DNA of 5,685 nucleotides from Methylococcaceae bacterium (GCA_947505055.1 CANNLO010000321.1:1-5685); one strand, 5' to 3'. Shown: positions 1 through 5,618, counted from the stretch's first letter. Notes: generated from the sequence alone by a model not told the origin. A program made the numbers and translations.

Positions 1-566
1 CTGAAGATTTTTTCGCCCCGACTTTTCAGTTCTTTATGCTGGATGCTAAAAAGGCAAAGCCTATTACCAAAACGTTATTGGCCCAAACTATTGCCCCCAT
101 TATTCCGTTTTATTTGACTACAGATAAAAATCAAACAGCCATTAAAATACCCGGTGCCACATTTGGCACAAACCAGTTGTATAGTTACGCTAACCCTACC
201 AGTTTACCGGAATATAATTTTGCAGATAAAAATTTAAAAGGATTGGTTAAGCAAAAGTTTCTGGTGAATTTCAGATCACCTGTTGGGTTAATTCCTGGTG
301 GTGGAGGTCAGGTCGTTCATGTGCATTTTACTAAAGCGGTCAATTATTTCGGTGCTTGGTTTGGGGGTAGAACTGATCTTGTCGGTTTTTCCTTAGTGGA
401 CACAATTCGTTACGTTGTTAACGGTCAAGCCGTTGATACGAATGTTCAAGGCGGTTTTCCAAAATTTATAGGCGTTGAGGATTCAGTAGGATTTACTGAT
501 CTTGATATCGTTCCTATTGGCGGCGCGACACAATCATATTATTTTGATAAACCCAGTTTCAGATAG
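1..566 (+). CDS. Probable secreted beta-sandwich protein, 5' end outside window
   Basis: The frame is open from base 3 through the first ATG at 36, reading EDFFAPTFQFF before that methionine, so the gene almost certainly starts upstream and the ATG is internal. No signal peptide is visible, as expected for a 3' fragment. The visible 187 residues are rich in glycine, valine and aromatic residues. They end in a pattern of alternating hydrophobic strands (FGAWFGG, IRYVVNGQAV, GFPKFIGVEDSVGFTDLDI, then SYYFDKPSF). That layout resembles the C-terminal beta-sandwich of many PEP-CTERM or otherwise exported proteins, where the domain closes with a YxDN/YFD-type strand. The frame stops (TAG, 564-566) right after this strand, with no sorting tail attached. 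An intrinsic terminator lies 65 bases on, which suggests this is the true end. Function is not recognised; the extracellular assignment is inference. Confidence 0.6.
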   Translation, partial: EDFFAPTFQFFMLDAKKAKPITKTLLAQTIAPIIPFYLTTDKNQTAIKIPGATFGTNQLYSYANPTSLPEYNFADKNLKGLVKQKFLVNFRSPVGLIPGGGGQVVHVHFTKAVNYFGAWFGGRTDLVGFSLVDTIRYVVNGQAVDTNVQGGFPKFIGVEDSVGFTDLDIVPIGGATQSYYFDKPSFR

Positions 567-630
567 GCATGATTGAGGGGTTGTCTTAAGACCACCAGAA
601 TGATTTTTTTTACTTCTCTTGTCTTCAATC

Positions 631-660
631 CAAGCCTCTTAACTGGGGCTTGTTTTGTTT
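631..660 (+). terminator. Intrinsic terminator after the first gene
   Basis: Arms CAAGCCTC (631-638) and GGGGCTTG (645-652) form an 8-bp stem with one G-U pair and a six-base loop. The run TTTTGTTT follows at 653-660. It lies 65 bases after the stop at 566 and fits rho-independent termination of the upstream gene. Confidence 0.75.
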
Positions 661-703
661 CTGATGCTGAGATGTTCCAAGACGAATAGCCAAATCCGGT
701 TAA

Positions 704-869
704 AGCCACTTTCATGATCCTGGCGTGTCATTTACCGCATCTTATTTTGACCACTCGATTGTTCTTAATGCTACTTCTGCTCCTGTTCCAGTCCCCACAG
801 CAGCATGGCTGTTTGGCATCGACCTTCTTTCTATTAGTCGCAGTAGCCTCCGGCATTGTAACTAAGTAG
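704..869 (+). pseudogene. Broken C-terminal tail of a PEP-CTERM protein gene
   Basis: Reading from 704 in the frame of base 2 gives FHDPGVSFTASYFD, then NATSAPVPVPTAAWLFG, ending at TAA 863-865. The segment VPVPTAAWLFG closely matches the start of the VPxPAAxWLFGSGLLGL sorting signal that exosortase systems recognise in methanotrophs and related bacteria. After LFG the frame no longer gives a membrane helix plus basic end (it reads IDLLSISRSSLRHCN). The base-3 frame over the last third gives LVAVASGIVTK and TAG at 867-869, which looks more like the missing helix. This implies an indel near 830-840. In the same frame a stop at 701-703 blocks any upstream continuation, and no start or ribosome site is present. 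It follows the terminator at 631-660, so it is probably a relic of a separate gene rather than the tail of the first one. Confidence 0.6.
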
Positions 870-915
870 ACATACTTATTAATCCTTAAAAATAACTACA
901 ATTTAAAAATTGACT

Positions 916-1434
916 ATGAAAACAGAATACTCAGAAGCCGAGTTAGAAATGATTAATCTTTTAGAGCAGCATGTGAATGCTGAGTTACAAGGTGACTTAG
1001 AGACCACTATGGCAACAATGATCGATAATCCTCATCTTTTGCATGTTCCCAGTATGATGGGTGGAAATGGCTATGAAGGTGTTAAAGATTTCTATAAAAA
1101 TCATTTAGTAGGGAAGTTTTTTCCACCCGATGTCATTATGCAGCGAGTATCAATAACTGTTGGCAGTCATCAAATAGTAGATGAACTTGTCATTAAGTTC
1201 ACTCATACCACGGTGGTTGATTGTATGCTTCCCGAGATTGCACCAACAGGAAAAAAAGTTGAGATTGGCGTAGTTGTTATTGCAGGGATTAAAGACAAGA
1301 AAATAACCCATGAGCATATCTATTGGGATCAAGCGAGTGTGCTTTTTCAAATTGGTTTAATTGATCGTAAAGGACTTCCGATCTGTGGCTCGGAAAGTGC
1401 ACAAAAACTAATACAGTTCACTGGCAATAACTGA
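916..1434 (+). CDS. SnoaL/NTF2-like family protein
   Basis: The product from the ATG at 916 is 172 residues. The fold signature is of the NTF2-like superfamily, SnoaL branch: an N-terminal helix pair (about residues 6-40), a middle section with GYEGVKDFYKNHL (about 52-64), then beta-strands. The most telling part is APTGKKVEIG followed by strands and HEHIYWDQ (about 109-139), matching the SnoaL pattern of PPTGK-V, hydrophobic strand, and ERVYWDQ followed by a short helix ending GLID. Family members include polyketide cyclases, ester cyclases and many uncharacterised proteins with a small-molecule pocket; the substrate cannot be told here. No signal peptide or membrane segment is seen, so it is probably cytoplasmic. 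A TTG at 910 in frame would add two residues; ATG is preferred, though neither has a good Shine-Dalgarno sequence. It appears to be a single-gene transcript unit, since nearly 480 bases separate it from umuD. Confidence 0.75.
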   Translation: MKTEYSEAELEMINLLEQHVNAELQGDLETTMATMIDNPHLLHVPSMMGGNGYEGVKDFYKNHLVGKFFPPDVIMQRVSITVGSHQIVDELVIKFTHTTVVDCMLPEIAPTGKKVEIGVVVIAGIKDKKITHEHIYWDQASVLFQIGLIDRKGLPICGSESAQKLIQFTGNN

Positions 1435-1639
1435 AAGTCAGCAATCGCTGATATTGCAGACGTTGATTGAGCGTAACCGACTGTCTCTTGATGTCAAAAC
1501 CGGCCCGACGGTTACTAATACACCTTCAAGGCGGCGTAAAAGAGTAAAAGGCAGGATGTGCGACCGTACTGGCTTTGCTTGAAATCGCCGCGCAGTAAGT
1601 CGGCTAATGACCAAATATAGGCGGCCAAGTTGTTGGTAA

Positions 1640-1673
1640 TTGGGTCATGGTTTTTTGCTGTATATAATAATGC
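1640..1673 (+). promoter_or_regulatory. Promoter-like site with LexA half-box
   Basis: TTGGGT (1640-1645) and TATAAT (1663-1668) are separated by 17 bases, a sigma70-type arrangement with a perfect -10. Overlapping the -10 is CTGTATATAATAATGC (1658-1673). Its left ten bases equal those of the E. coli umuDC LexA box (CTGTATATAA), but the right half is ATGC instead of ACAG. It lies about 240 bases before the umuD ATG, so use for umuD would imply a long leader. Regulation by LexA is inference from a half-site only. Confidence 0.35.
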
Positions 1674-1716
1674 GGCAAAGGATACACTGATTTTAAAAAG
1701 CTGACGTCTCTAATGA

Positions 1717-1823
1717 AATATAAACCGGTTCGTGACAGGCACCGCACCTCCCAGATTCAGCAATGCTCAACTAAACCCGAAGGTAATCGCCAAAATCGCT
1801 CCAATATAAACTCGTGCGTGACA
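1717..1823 (+). repeat. Imperfect 21-bp direct repeat upstream of umuD
   Basis: Copies at 1717-1737 and 1803-1823 share AATATAAAC at the left and CGTGACA at the right, with three mismatches in 21 bases and start points 86 bases apart. The right copy supplies the GTGACA -35 element of the promoter proposed at 1818-1845. It could be a regulator site pair or a small duplication. Confidence 0.55.
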
Positions 1824-1845
1824 AGAGTAATCATTGCGGTATGAT
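1818..1845 (+). promoter_or_regulatory. Candidate umuDC promoter
   Basis: GTGACA (1818-1823) and TATGAT (1840-1845) each match the sigma70 consensus at five of six positions with a 16-base spacer. Transcription would start near 1852, about 60 bases before the preferred umuD ATG. Directly at the expected start lies the near-palindrome AAGAACATTCTT (1857-1868, one mismatched pair), flanked by AACAA (1849-1853) and TTGTT (1867-1871). This is a sensible operator position, but it is not the CTGT-N8-ACAG box usual for gammaproteobacterial LexA. The repressor is unknown. Confidence 0.45.
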
Positions 1846-1913
1846 AAGAACAAAAGAAGAACATTCTTGTTTAACTGGGTTTGAATCCATCTACTGACAA
1901 CTTATCATCGCGC

Positions 1914-2393
1914 ATGTTATCCATTAAATTTAACCCCCATCGGTTACAGGTAGCACCTATAAATCAAGTACACTTTGATTATCAAATGCCTGCATTTATG
2001 CCGCCTAGCCTGAACTTACCTTTATTCAATGAAAAAGTTGCAGCTGGCTTTCCTTCGCCTGCCGATGACTACGTGGAAAAGAATTTGGATTTGAACGAGC
2101 TGTTGGTACAAAAGCCAGCGGCTACCTTCTTTGTCCGTGCTCAAGGTGAATCCATGCTGGGTGCTGGCATTCATCCCAATGACATATTGGTTGTGGATCG
2201 TTCAATTGAGCCGGTGCCAGGTAAAATTGTCATTTGTGCCTTGAACGGTGAACTGACAGTAAAACGCCTGGAACGTAATAACGAGCAATGGCAACTCAAG
2301 GCAGAGAATCCTGCCTATCCCGACATTGTCATCCATGAAGAGTTGGAAATGGTAATCTGGGGCGTAGTGACCAATGTGATTCATTCTGTGTAA
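1914..2393 (+). CDS. umuD: UmuD, SOS polymerase V accessory protein/autoprotease
   Basis: LexA-like S24-family protein of 159 residues from the ATG at 1914. The family undergoes RecA-assisted self-cleavage to UmuD', which then joins UmuC as polymerase V. The cleavage site is Ala44-Gly45 in KVAAGFPSPADDYVE, equivalent to Cys24-Gly25 in E. coli. The catalytic dyad is Ser80 (GESM) and Lys117 (LTVKRL). The Gly-to-Ser and Ser-to-Lys distances (35 and 37) equal those of E. coli. The protein is about 20 residues longer at the N terminus than the 139-residue E. coli form; the extra part is proline- and methionine-rich (MPAFMPPSLNLPLF). TTG at 1881 could add 11 residues; ATG is preferred because MLSIKF resembles the MLFIKP start of the family, though no clear ribosome site precedes either. 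Its stop overlaps the umuC start (TAATG), indicating translational coupling. Confidence 0.92.
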   Translation: MLSIKFNPHRLQVAPINQVHFDYQMPAFMPPSLNLPLFNEKVAAGFPSPADDYVEKNLDLNELLVQKPAATFFVRAQGESMLGAGIHPNDILVVDRSIEPVPGKIVICALNGELTVKRLERNNEQWQLKAENPAYPDIVIHEELEMVIWGVVTNVIHSV

Positions 2394-3673
2394 TGCAGCA
2401 GCTATTCGCGTTGGTTGATGCAAACAATTTTTACGTTTCCTGTGAGCGTGTATTCCGGCCTGATTTGGTTGGCAAACCGGTTGCTGTGCTCAGTAACAAT
2501 GATGGCTGTATCGTTGCCCGTAGTCAGGAAGTCAAAGATTTTGGCATCAAAATGGGTGTACCGCTGTTCCAGATTCAGCAACTGGTCAATCAACATCAGA
2601 TTCAGCTCTTTTCATCAAACTATACCTTGTACGCGGACATGTCAGCCAGAGTAATGTCTACGCTGGAAGAATTCGCTCCCAGTCTTGAAGTGTATTCCAT
2701 TGACGAGGCATTTTTGGATTTGACTGGGGTGTGCCATAGAGATCCCATAGCTTACGGCCATCGTATTAAAAAGGCAGTCGTCAGGGCAACTGGCATTCCA
2801 GTTTGTGTAGGCATGGGGCCAACGAAGACACTGACCAAGTTGGCAAACTTTGCTGCAAAACGATGGAAACACACGGGCGGCGTACTGGACTTGTCTGATC
2901 AGGTGCGCAGAGAAAAATTGATGAAGATTGTGCCAGTTGGCGAAGTGTGGGGCATTGGTTCACGTACCACCGCAAAGCTGAACCAGATTGGAATTAATAG
3001 CGTTTGGGACTTGGCCATTCAACCCAGTACACGCATTCAAGCCCAGTTTAATATTGTTGTTGCCCGAACAGTATTGGAACTCAATGGCATATCCTGTTTG
3101 GAGCTGGAAGAGATTACGCCGGATAAACAGCAGATTGTCTGTTCACGCAGTTTTGGTCGCCGACTGACTGAGTACAAGGAGCTATCAGCAGCCTTGGCCG
3201 AGTTTTGTAGCCGAGCTGCCGAAAAGCTTAGACGGCAACAATCGGTGGTTGGCTGTATCACCGTATTTATTCGAACTAATCCGTTCAATCCCCAAGAGCC
3301 ACAATATCAGCGTTCGGCTAGTATCAAACTCAGTGCAGCAACTCAAGACACGCGCACAATCATTCCTACGGCAAACCGTGTACTAAAGGAGATTTTTAAA
3401 ACAGGCTATGGCTATCAAAAATGCGGCGTTCAACTAAGTGACATTAAGCCAGAATTATTGCCAGGTCAGCTGGAGTTGTTTGATTATATTGATGATGGCT
3501 TGCTCACTGAGAATCGGCAGTTGATGAAAATTGTTGATCAGATTAACCAGCGTTTTCCAAAAGCCATTTCAATTGCGGCTACTGGTTTTGACAAGTCATG
3601 GCAGCCAAAATCGGATCGTATTTCTCAACGCTATACGACGGATTGGAAAGAGTTGGCCAGGGTAAAATGCTAA
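2393..3673 (+). CDS. umuC: UmuC, DNA polymerase V catalytic subunit
   Basis: Y-family translesion DNA polymerase of 426 residues, close to the 422 of E. coli UmuC and apparently intact. The palm carboxylates are visible: Asp9 in LVDANNFY, and Asp104 and Glu105 in YSIDEAF. Tyr14 is at the steric-gate position that excludes ribonucleotides. Other family landmarks are LSNNDGCIVARS (33-44), FSSNYTLYADMS (73-84), GPTKTLTKLAN (142-152), the helix-hairpin-helix region VWGIGSRT (185-192) and CSRSFG (250-255) at the start of the little-finger domain. A beta-clamp binding pentapeptide QLELF is at 359-363, matching QLNLF of E. coli. The C terminus YTTDWKELARVKC matches the family's YTT...LLRVK end. Together with UmuD' it makes polymerase V, which bypasses replication-blocking lesions at the cost of mutations. 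The start ATG overlaps the umuD stop by one base, so the two are one operon. Confidence 0.96.
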   Translation: MQQLFALVDANNFYVSCERVFRPDLVGKPVAVLSNNDGCIVARSQEVKDFGIKMGVPLFQIQQLVNQHQIQLFSSNYTLYADMSARVMSTLEEFAPSLEVYSIDEAFLDLTGVCHRDPIAYGHRIKKAVVRATGIPVCVGMGPTKTLTKLANFAAKRWKHTGGVLDLSDQVRREKLMKIVPVGEVWGIGSRTTAKLNQIGINSVWDLAIQPSTRIQAQFNIVVARTVLELNGISCLELEEITPDKQQIVCSRSFGRRLTEYKELSAALAEFCSRAAEKLRRQQSVVGCITVFIRTNPFNPQEPQYQRSASIKLSAATQDTRTIIPTANRVLKEIFKTGYGYQKCGVQLSDIKPELLPGQLELFDYIDDGLLTENRQLMKIVDQINQRFPKAISIAATGFDKSWQPKSDRISQRYTTDWKELARVKC

Positions 3674-3690
3674 AAATATACAGCTTATTT

Positions 3691-3732
3691 AAAAACAAAA
3701 AAGCCCCACTTTAATAACAAAAAGCGAGGCTT
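3691..3732 (-). terminator. Terminator-like hairpin, best on the minus strand
   Basis: The plus-strand arms 3701-3712 and 3721-3732 enclose an eight-base loop. Read on the minus strand, the stem is 12 bp with two G-U pairs and is followed by TTTTTTGTTTTT (complement of 3689-3700). Read on the plus strand, the same two positions become C-A mismatches and the following bases CCGTTTAGTTT are a poor T-run. It may still help end the umuDC transcript, 27 bases after the umuC stop, but its asymmetry points to a minus-strand transcript. Confidence 0.65.
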
Positions 3733-3958
3733 CCGTTTAGTTTACAAGTAGCCTAGTTAGCCGCTTGATTACCTGCCATGTAAAAATATGTCGCTTAGTA
3801 TTAACCGGTTTACAAAGGAAATCGTAGTTTCGGAAACCCATGTTCTTCATTGTCACTCAGTTTGCATCAAGAGGTACTGCTGATTCGAAGGCTTCTGTAA
3901 TCTACCTAGTCAACTAATGTTATGCTACCTGAGCAGTAACATCTACTAATCCTAATCA
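3733..3958. other. Gene-free spacer between umuC and the fae homologue
   Basis: No open reading frame of note. On the minus strand a short open stretch ends at TAG (complement of 3753-3755) and reads MAGNQAAN at its end, placed 20 bases before the minus-strand terminator. It could be the last codons of a lost gene, but it is only 14 codons long (3756-3797) before an upstream stop. An imperfect inverted repeat TGTTATGCT/AGCAGTAACA with one bulged base (3918-3941) lies about 45 bases before the fae ATG. Confidence 0.45.
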
Positions 3959-3983
3959 CTTTTACGTAAAAGAGGAATAAACA
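3959..3983 (+). promoter_or_regulatory. Palindrome and ribosome binding site of the fae homologue
   Basis: CTTTTACGTAAAAG (3959-3972) is a perfect 14-bp palindrome. Its last two bases are the first two of the Shine-Dalgarno sequence AGAGGAA (3971-3977), which lies six bases before the ATG at 3984. The site firmly supports that start. The palindrome is a possible operator for a dimeric regulator or, in RNA, a weak element near the ribosome site. Confidence 0.6.
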
Positions 3984-4532
3984 ATGAGCGAAAGAATCAT
4001 CATGCGCACCGGCGAAGCTTTAGTCGCTGGCGGACCTCCCGGTACAGCGGCGGAACCGGAAGTCATTATCGGTGAACTAGACGGACCTGTCGGCACAGCG
4101 ATTGCCAGTATGACCGCCGGACAAGTCCAAGGCCATACCCGCGTATTTGCCATTTTGAATACGGATATCCAAGTAAGACCTGTGACGTTGATGGTCAGTA
4201 AAGTTACCGTCAAAAATACCCGTTACACTAACATATTAATGGGCACAGTACAGGCAGCCATTGCCAATGGCGTATTGGATGCTGTACGTGCGGGTGATAT
4301 CCCCAAAGACAAAGCCAACGATTTAGGCATTATTGTTTCGGTATGGCTGAATCCCAGTGTAGCGACCGACGATGCCTTGGATCATCAAATCCTGTTCGAT
4401 ATTCACCGTAAAGCGATGGCAACCGCTATCAAAAAAGCCATGAATAACCAACCTGATATCGATTGGTTATTGGAAAACCAGGATAAGATCACCCATAAAT
4501 ATTTCCAGATGGGGCTGGATGGTAAGATTTAG
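3984..4532 (+). CDS. Divergent formaldehyde-activating enzyme (Fae) homologue
   Basis: Protein of 182 residues belonging to the Fae family, whose classical member condenses formaldehyde with tetrahydromethanopterin in the cytoplasm of methylotrophs. Family landmarks: GEALV (10-14), VIIGELDGPVGTAIA (27-41), H51, VTLMVSKVTVKN (67-78), TVQAAIANGVLDAVRAG (about 88-104, matching HGVAMAVQDAVAEG), IIVSVWLNPSVATDDA (116-131) and a final helix region MATAIKKAMNNQPD. By alignment to the Methylorubrum extorquens enzyme as I recall it, the catalytic His22 falls on Glu24 here. A two-residue insertion lies in the PPGTAAEP loop, and no histidine at all occurs before residue 51. The C terminus is longer than the roughly 170-residue classical protein, ending HKYFQMGLDGKI. 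It therefore resembles the poorly understood Fae2/Fae3-type paralogues rather than the housekeeping enzyme. The strong ribosome site suggests good expression. No other one-carbon gene is adjacent. Confidence 0.85.
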   Translation: MSERIIMRTGEALVAGGPPGTAAEPEVIIGELDGPVGTAIASMTAGQVQGHTRVFAILNTDIQVRPVTLMVSKVTVKNTRYTNILMGTVQAAIANGVLDAVRAGDIPKDKANDLGIIVSVWLNPSVATDDALDHQILFDIHRKAMATAIKKAMNNQPDIDWLLENQDKITHKYFQMGLDGKI

Positions 4533-4553
4533 TATGCATAAGTTATCAATCAA

Positions 4554-4578
4554 AAACCTCCGGCAAAACCGGAGGTTT
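4554..4578 (+). terminator. Strong hairpin terminator after the fae homologue
   Basis: Perfect 10-bp stem AAACCTCCGG (4554-4563) / CCGGAGGTTT (4569-4578) with loop CAAAA, 21 bases after the stop. The T-run is only the TTT ending the stem, followed by GAAAAT. On the minus strand TTTTTGAT spans the end of the stem and the bases after it, so it may act in both directions. Confidence 0.75.
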
Positions 4579-4579
4579 G

Positions 4580-4897
4580 AAAATATGGACTACTTAAAGT
4601 GAGTTTATTTTATGCGACAGGACCGGGTGAATAATTTTAATTAAATGCAGTTATACGGTTTTTAACACTCTAACTATTATTTGAAAACTGACAGTCGCTT
4701 GTCAATTGCTGCCCGTCGCGAGAGGCAGCTTTATAGCAATCAATACGGCAAAAATGAAGCATATTAATGATAAGATAATCGTCGTACAAAAGTTCGTGTC
4801 GTTATTATGAGTCACCCTGCTAAGCCATGCTTGCTGTAAGCAACAGTCACGATTAATTATTGGTACAAGCCTGAGGGGTCAATCGTTTAATAAAATA
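4580..4897. other. Gene-free region with paired small hairpins
   Basis: No coding sequence can be supported. Two inverted repeats sit side by side: TGACA/TGTCA (4689-4704, six-base loop) and GCTGCC/GGCAGC (4708-4729, ten-base loop containing TCGCGA, followed by TTTAT). ATTGCT (4705-4710) can also pair with AGCAAT (4735-4740), which would compete with the base of the second hairpin. Their role is unknown. Confidence 0.4.
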
Positions 4898-5014
4898 CTA
4901 GGAGGCTGTCCGAGAACTCGAATTCCTCAAAAAAATTAATTTTTAAGGCATTGATTTATATTGATAAATTTTTTAATAAATCACTGATTTCGCTATTCTC
5001 GGACAGACTCCTAG
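4898..5014. mobile_element. MITE-like element with 19-bp inverted ends
   Basis: The left end CTAGGAGGCTGTCCGAGAA (4898-4916) and the reverse complement of the right end (4996-5014) agree at 18 of 19 bases. If the outer CTAG on each side is a 4-bp target duplication, the element proper is 4902-5010 (109 bp) with 15-bp ends. The interior has no coding capacity and is AT-rich, with its own palindromes: AAAAATTAATTTTT, and TGATTTAT paired with ATAAATCA. Short length, inverted ends, no transposase and a possible CTAG duplication fit a miniature element mobilised by an insertion sequence elsewhere in the genome. The duplication cannot be told from terminal symmetry, because CTAG is itself a palindrome. 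The parent family is not identified. Confidence 0.75.
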
Positions 5015-5085
5015 GGAATGTCCATTAGGAGTATTTCATCAATTATCGAATGCACCTTCGTTTATGATTTTCTGCATGACATATT

Positions 5086-5120
5086 CCAATAAGGTTGTTG
5101 TTTTTTCCTATTGGCAACAA
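5086..5120. repeat. Overlapping, mutually exclusive inverted repeats
   Basis: CCAATAAGG (5086-5094) can pair with CCTATTGG (5107-5114) with one bulge. The loop sequence TTGTTG (5095-5100) can pair with CAACAA (5115-5120), directly after that stem. Both cannot form fully because the connecting lengths are zero. It could be an alternative-structure element, an old insertion end, or chance in AT-rich DNA. Confidence 0.35.
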
Positions 5121-5287
5121 TCAAACTATAGCATTATGGTTTTTTGGTCTTAAGTAAGACTTAGTTGGGCCATTAACAAATTTCCTTTTAACGTAATAGA
5201 AATTTATTCGCTAGAGCGCTACAACTAACTGTCGAATTAACTACTTGATTCAATTTACATATAAGCCATAAAGCATCGAAAATATTG

Positions 5288-5315
5288 TGGCACTAATCGG
5301 GTAGAGTTAGTGCCA
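5288..5315 (-). terminator. Hairpin, possible terminator of the minus-strand relic
   Basis: Perfect 9-bp inverted repeat TGGCACTAA (5288-5296) / TTAGTGCCA (5307-5315) with a ten-base loop. On the minus strand it lies 34 bases after the stop of the coding relic at 5350 and is followed by CAATATTTTC, a weak T-run. On the plus strand no T-run follows. Terminator function is inference. Confidence 0.45.
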
Positions 5316-5349
5316 ACTATAAGATATGTCAAAATAAAACAGTTAATGC

Positions 5350-5463
5350 TTATTGACCAAAAGAACGAATTGGTCTGATTGCAAATAGCTCTGATTTAAG
5401 AGCAGGACTCGCGATCCCAGTAAGTCCGTCAACTGAATATGCATCGGTAGCTAAATATTGACT
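5350..5463 (-). pseudogene. Coding relic: C-terminal end of an unknown protein
   Basis: The minus strand reads 37 codons to a TAA (complement of 5350-5352). They include LATDAYSVDGLTGIASP and, at the end, ELFAIRPIRSFGQ. The composition and the conserved-looking VRP/IRP-R-F-G type ending look like a real protein C terminus, vaguely like those of surface or exported proteins, but I cannot name the family. A TAG (complement of 5464-5466) closes the frame immediately upstream, with no start codon or ribosome site. A shifted frame just upstream (complement of 5471-5521) reads TVVANLRVAAGS before another stop. This would fit a gene decayed by frameshifts, but that continuation is weak. The break coincides with a 10-bp inverted repeat (AATATTGACT at 5454-5463, its complement at 5565-5574). 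Confidence 0.45.
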
Positions 5464-5574
5464 CTACCTATGATCCCGCTGCTACTCTCAAATTCGCTAC
5501 AACAGTGAGCCGAAGGATGTGCTAGGGATTGTAAGTGCGCGCCCAAAATCACTAACTAGTGAATAGTCAATATT
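5454..5574. repeat. 10-bp inverted repeat enclosing about 100 bp
   Basis: AATATTGACT (5454-5463) and AGTCAATATT (5565-5574) are perfect inverted copies around 101 bases. The interior includes a second near-palindrome TCACTA-AC-TAGTGA (5549-5562). No target duplication is visible. The left arm marks the exact point where the minus-strand relic loses its frame, so a small insertion is possible, though chance is not excluded. Confidence 0.35.
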
Positions 5575-5618
5575 AAAAAGGTCAGATTAACGTAAATTCG
5601 GCAACCTGACCTTTTTAA
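5573..5618. terminator. Strong bidirectional terminator-like hairpin
   Basis: Perfect 13-bp arms TTAAAAAGGTCAG (5573-5585) and CTGACCTTTTTAA (5606-5618) with a 20-base loop. The A5/T5 ends give a T-run on either strand, so it can terminate in both directions. It has no intact gene beside it inside the window. Confidence 0.65.

Larger units (their letters stand above)
1435..1880. other. Gene-free leader region upstream of umuD
   Basis: About 450 bases without a supportable gene. A frame open from 1412 to 1582 overlaps the end of the SnoaL-like gene and would give a basic stretch (RRRKRVKG near its end), but it has no convincing start, ribosome site or family resemblance. The right half holds two promoter-like sequences, an imperfect direct repeat and a palindrome, listed separately. 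A small inverted repeat GCAAT/ATTGC (1441-1457) follows the SnoaL-like stop but has no T-run. Confidence 0.5.

Noticed and set aside
1150..1350. Minus-strand frame of 66 codons inside the SnoaL-like gene
   Set aside because: Antisense to a gene with a recognisable fold signature; no start context of its own.
1412..1582. Open frame overlapping the end of the SnoaL-like gene, with a basic segment RRRKRVKG
   Set aside because: No ATG near its beginning, no ribosome site and no recognised family; kept only as a remark on the intergenic region.
1881..1913. TTG start for umuD adding 11 residues
   Set aside because: The ATG at 1914 gives a start resembling other UmuD proteins and no ribosome site favours the TTG.
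2402..3288. Several short frames on both strands inside umuC
   Set aside because: All overlap an intact 426-residue polymerase gene in other frames and show no family features.
3962..4213. Minus-strand open frame of 83 codons opposite the fae homologue
   Set aside because: It lies antisense to a clear Fae-family gene, has no recognisable motif or ribosome site, and is explained by the codon pattern of the real gene.
5086..5120. H-type RNA pseudoknot
   Set aside because: Both connecting loops would have zero bases, so the two full stems cannot coexist; described as alternatives instead.
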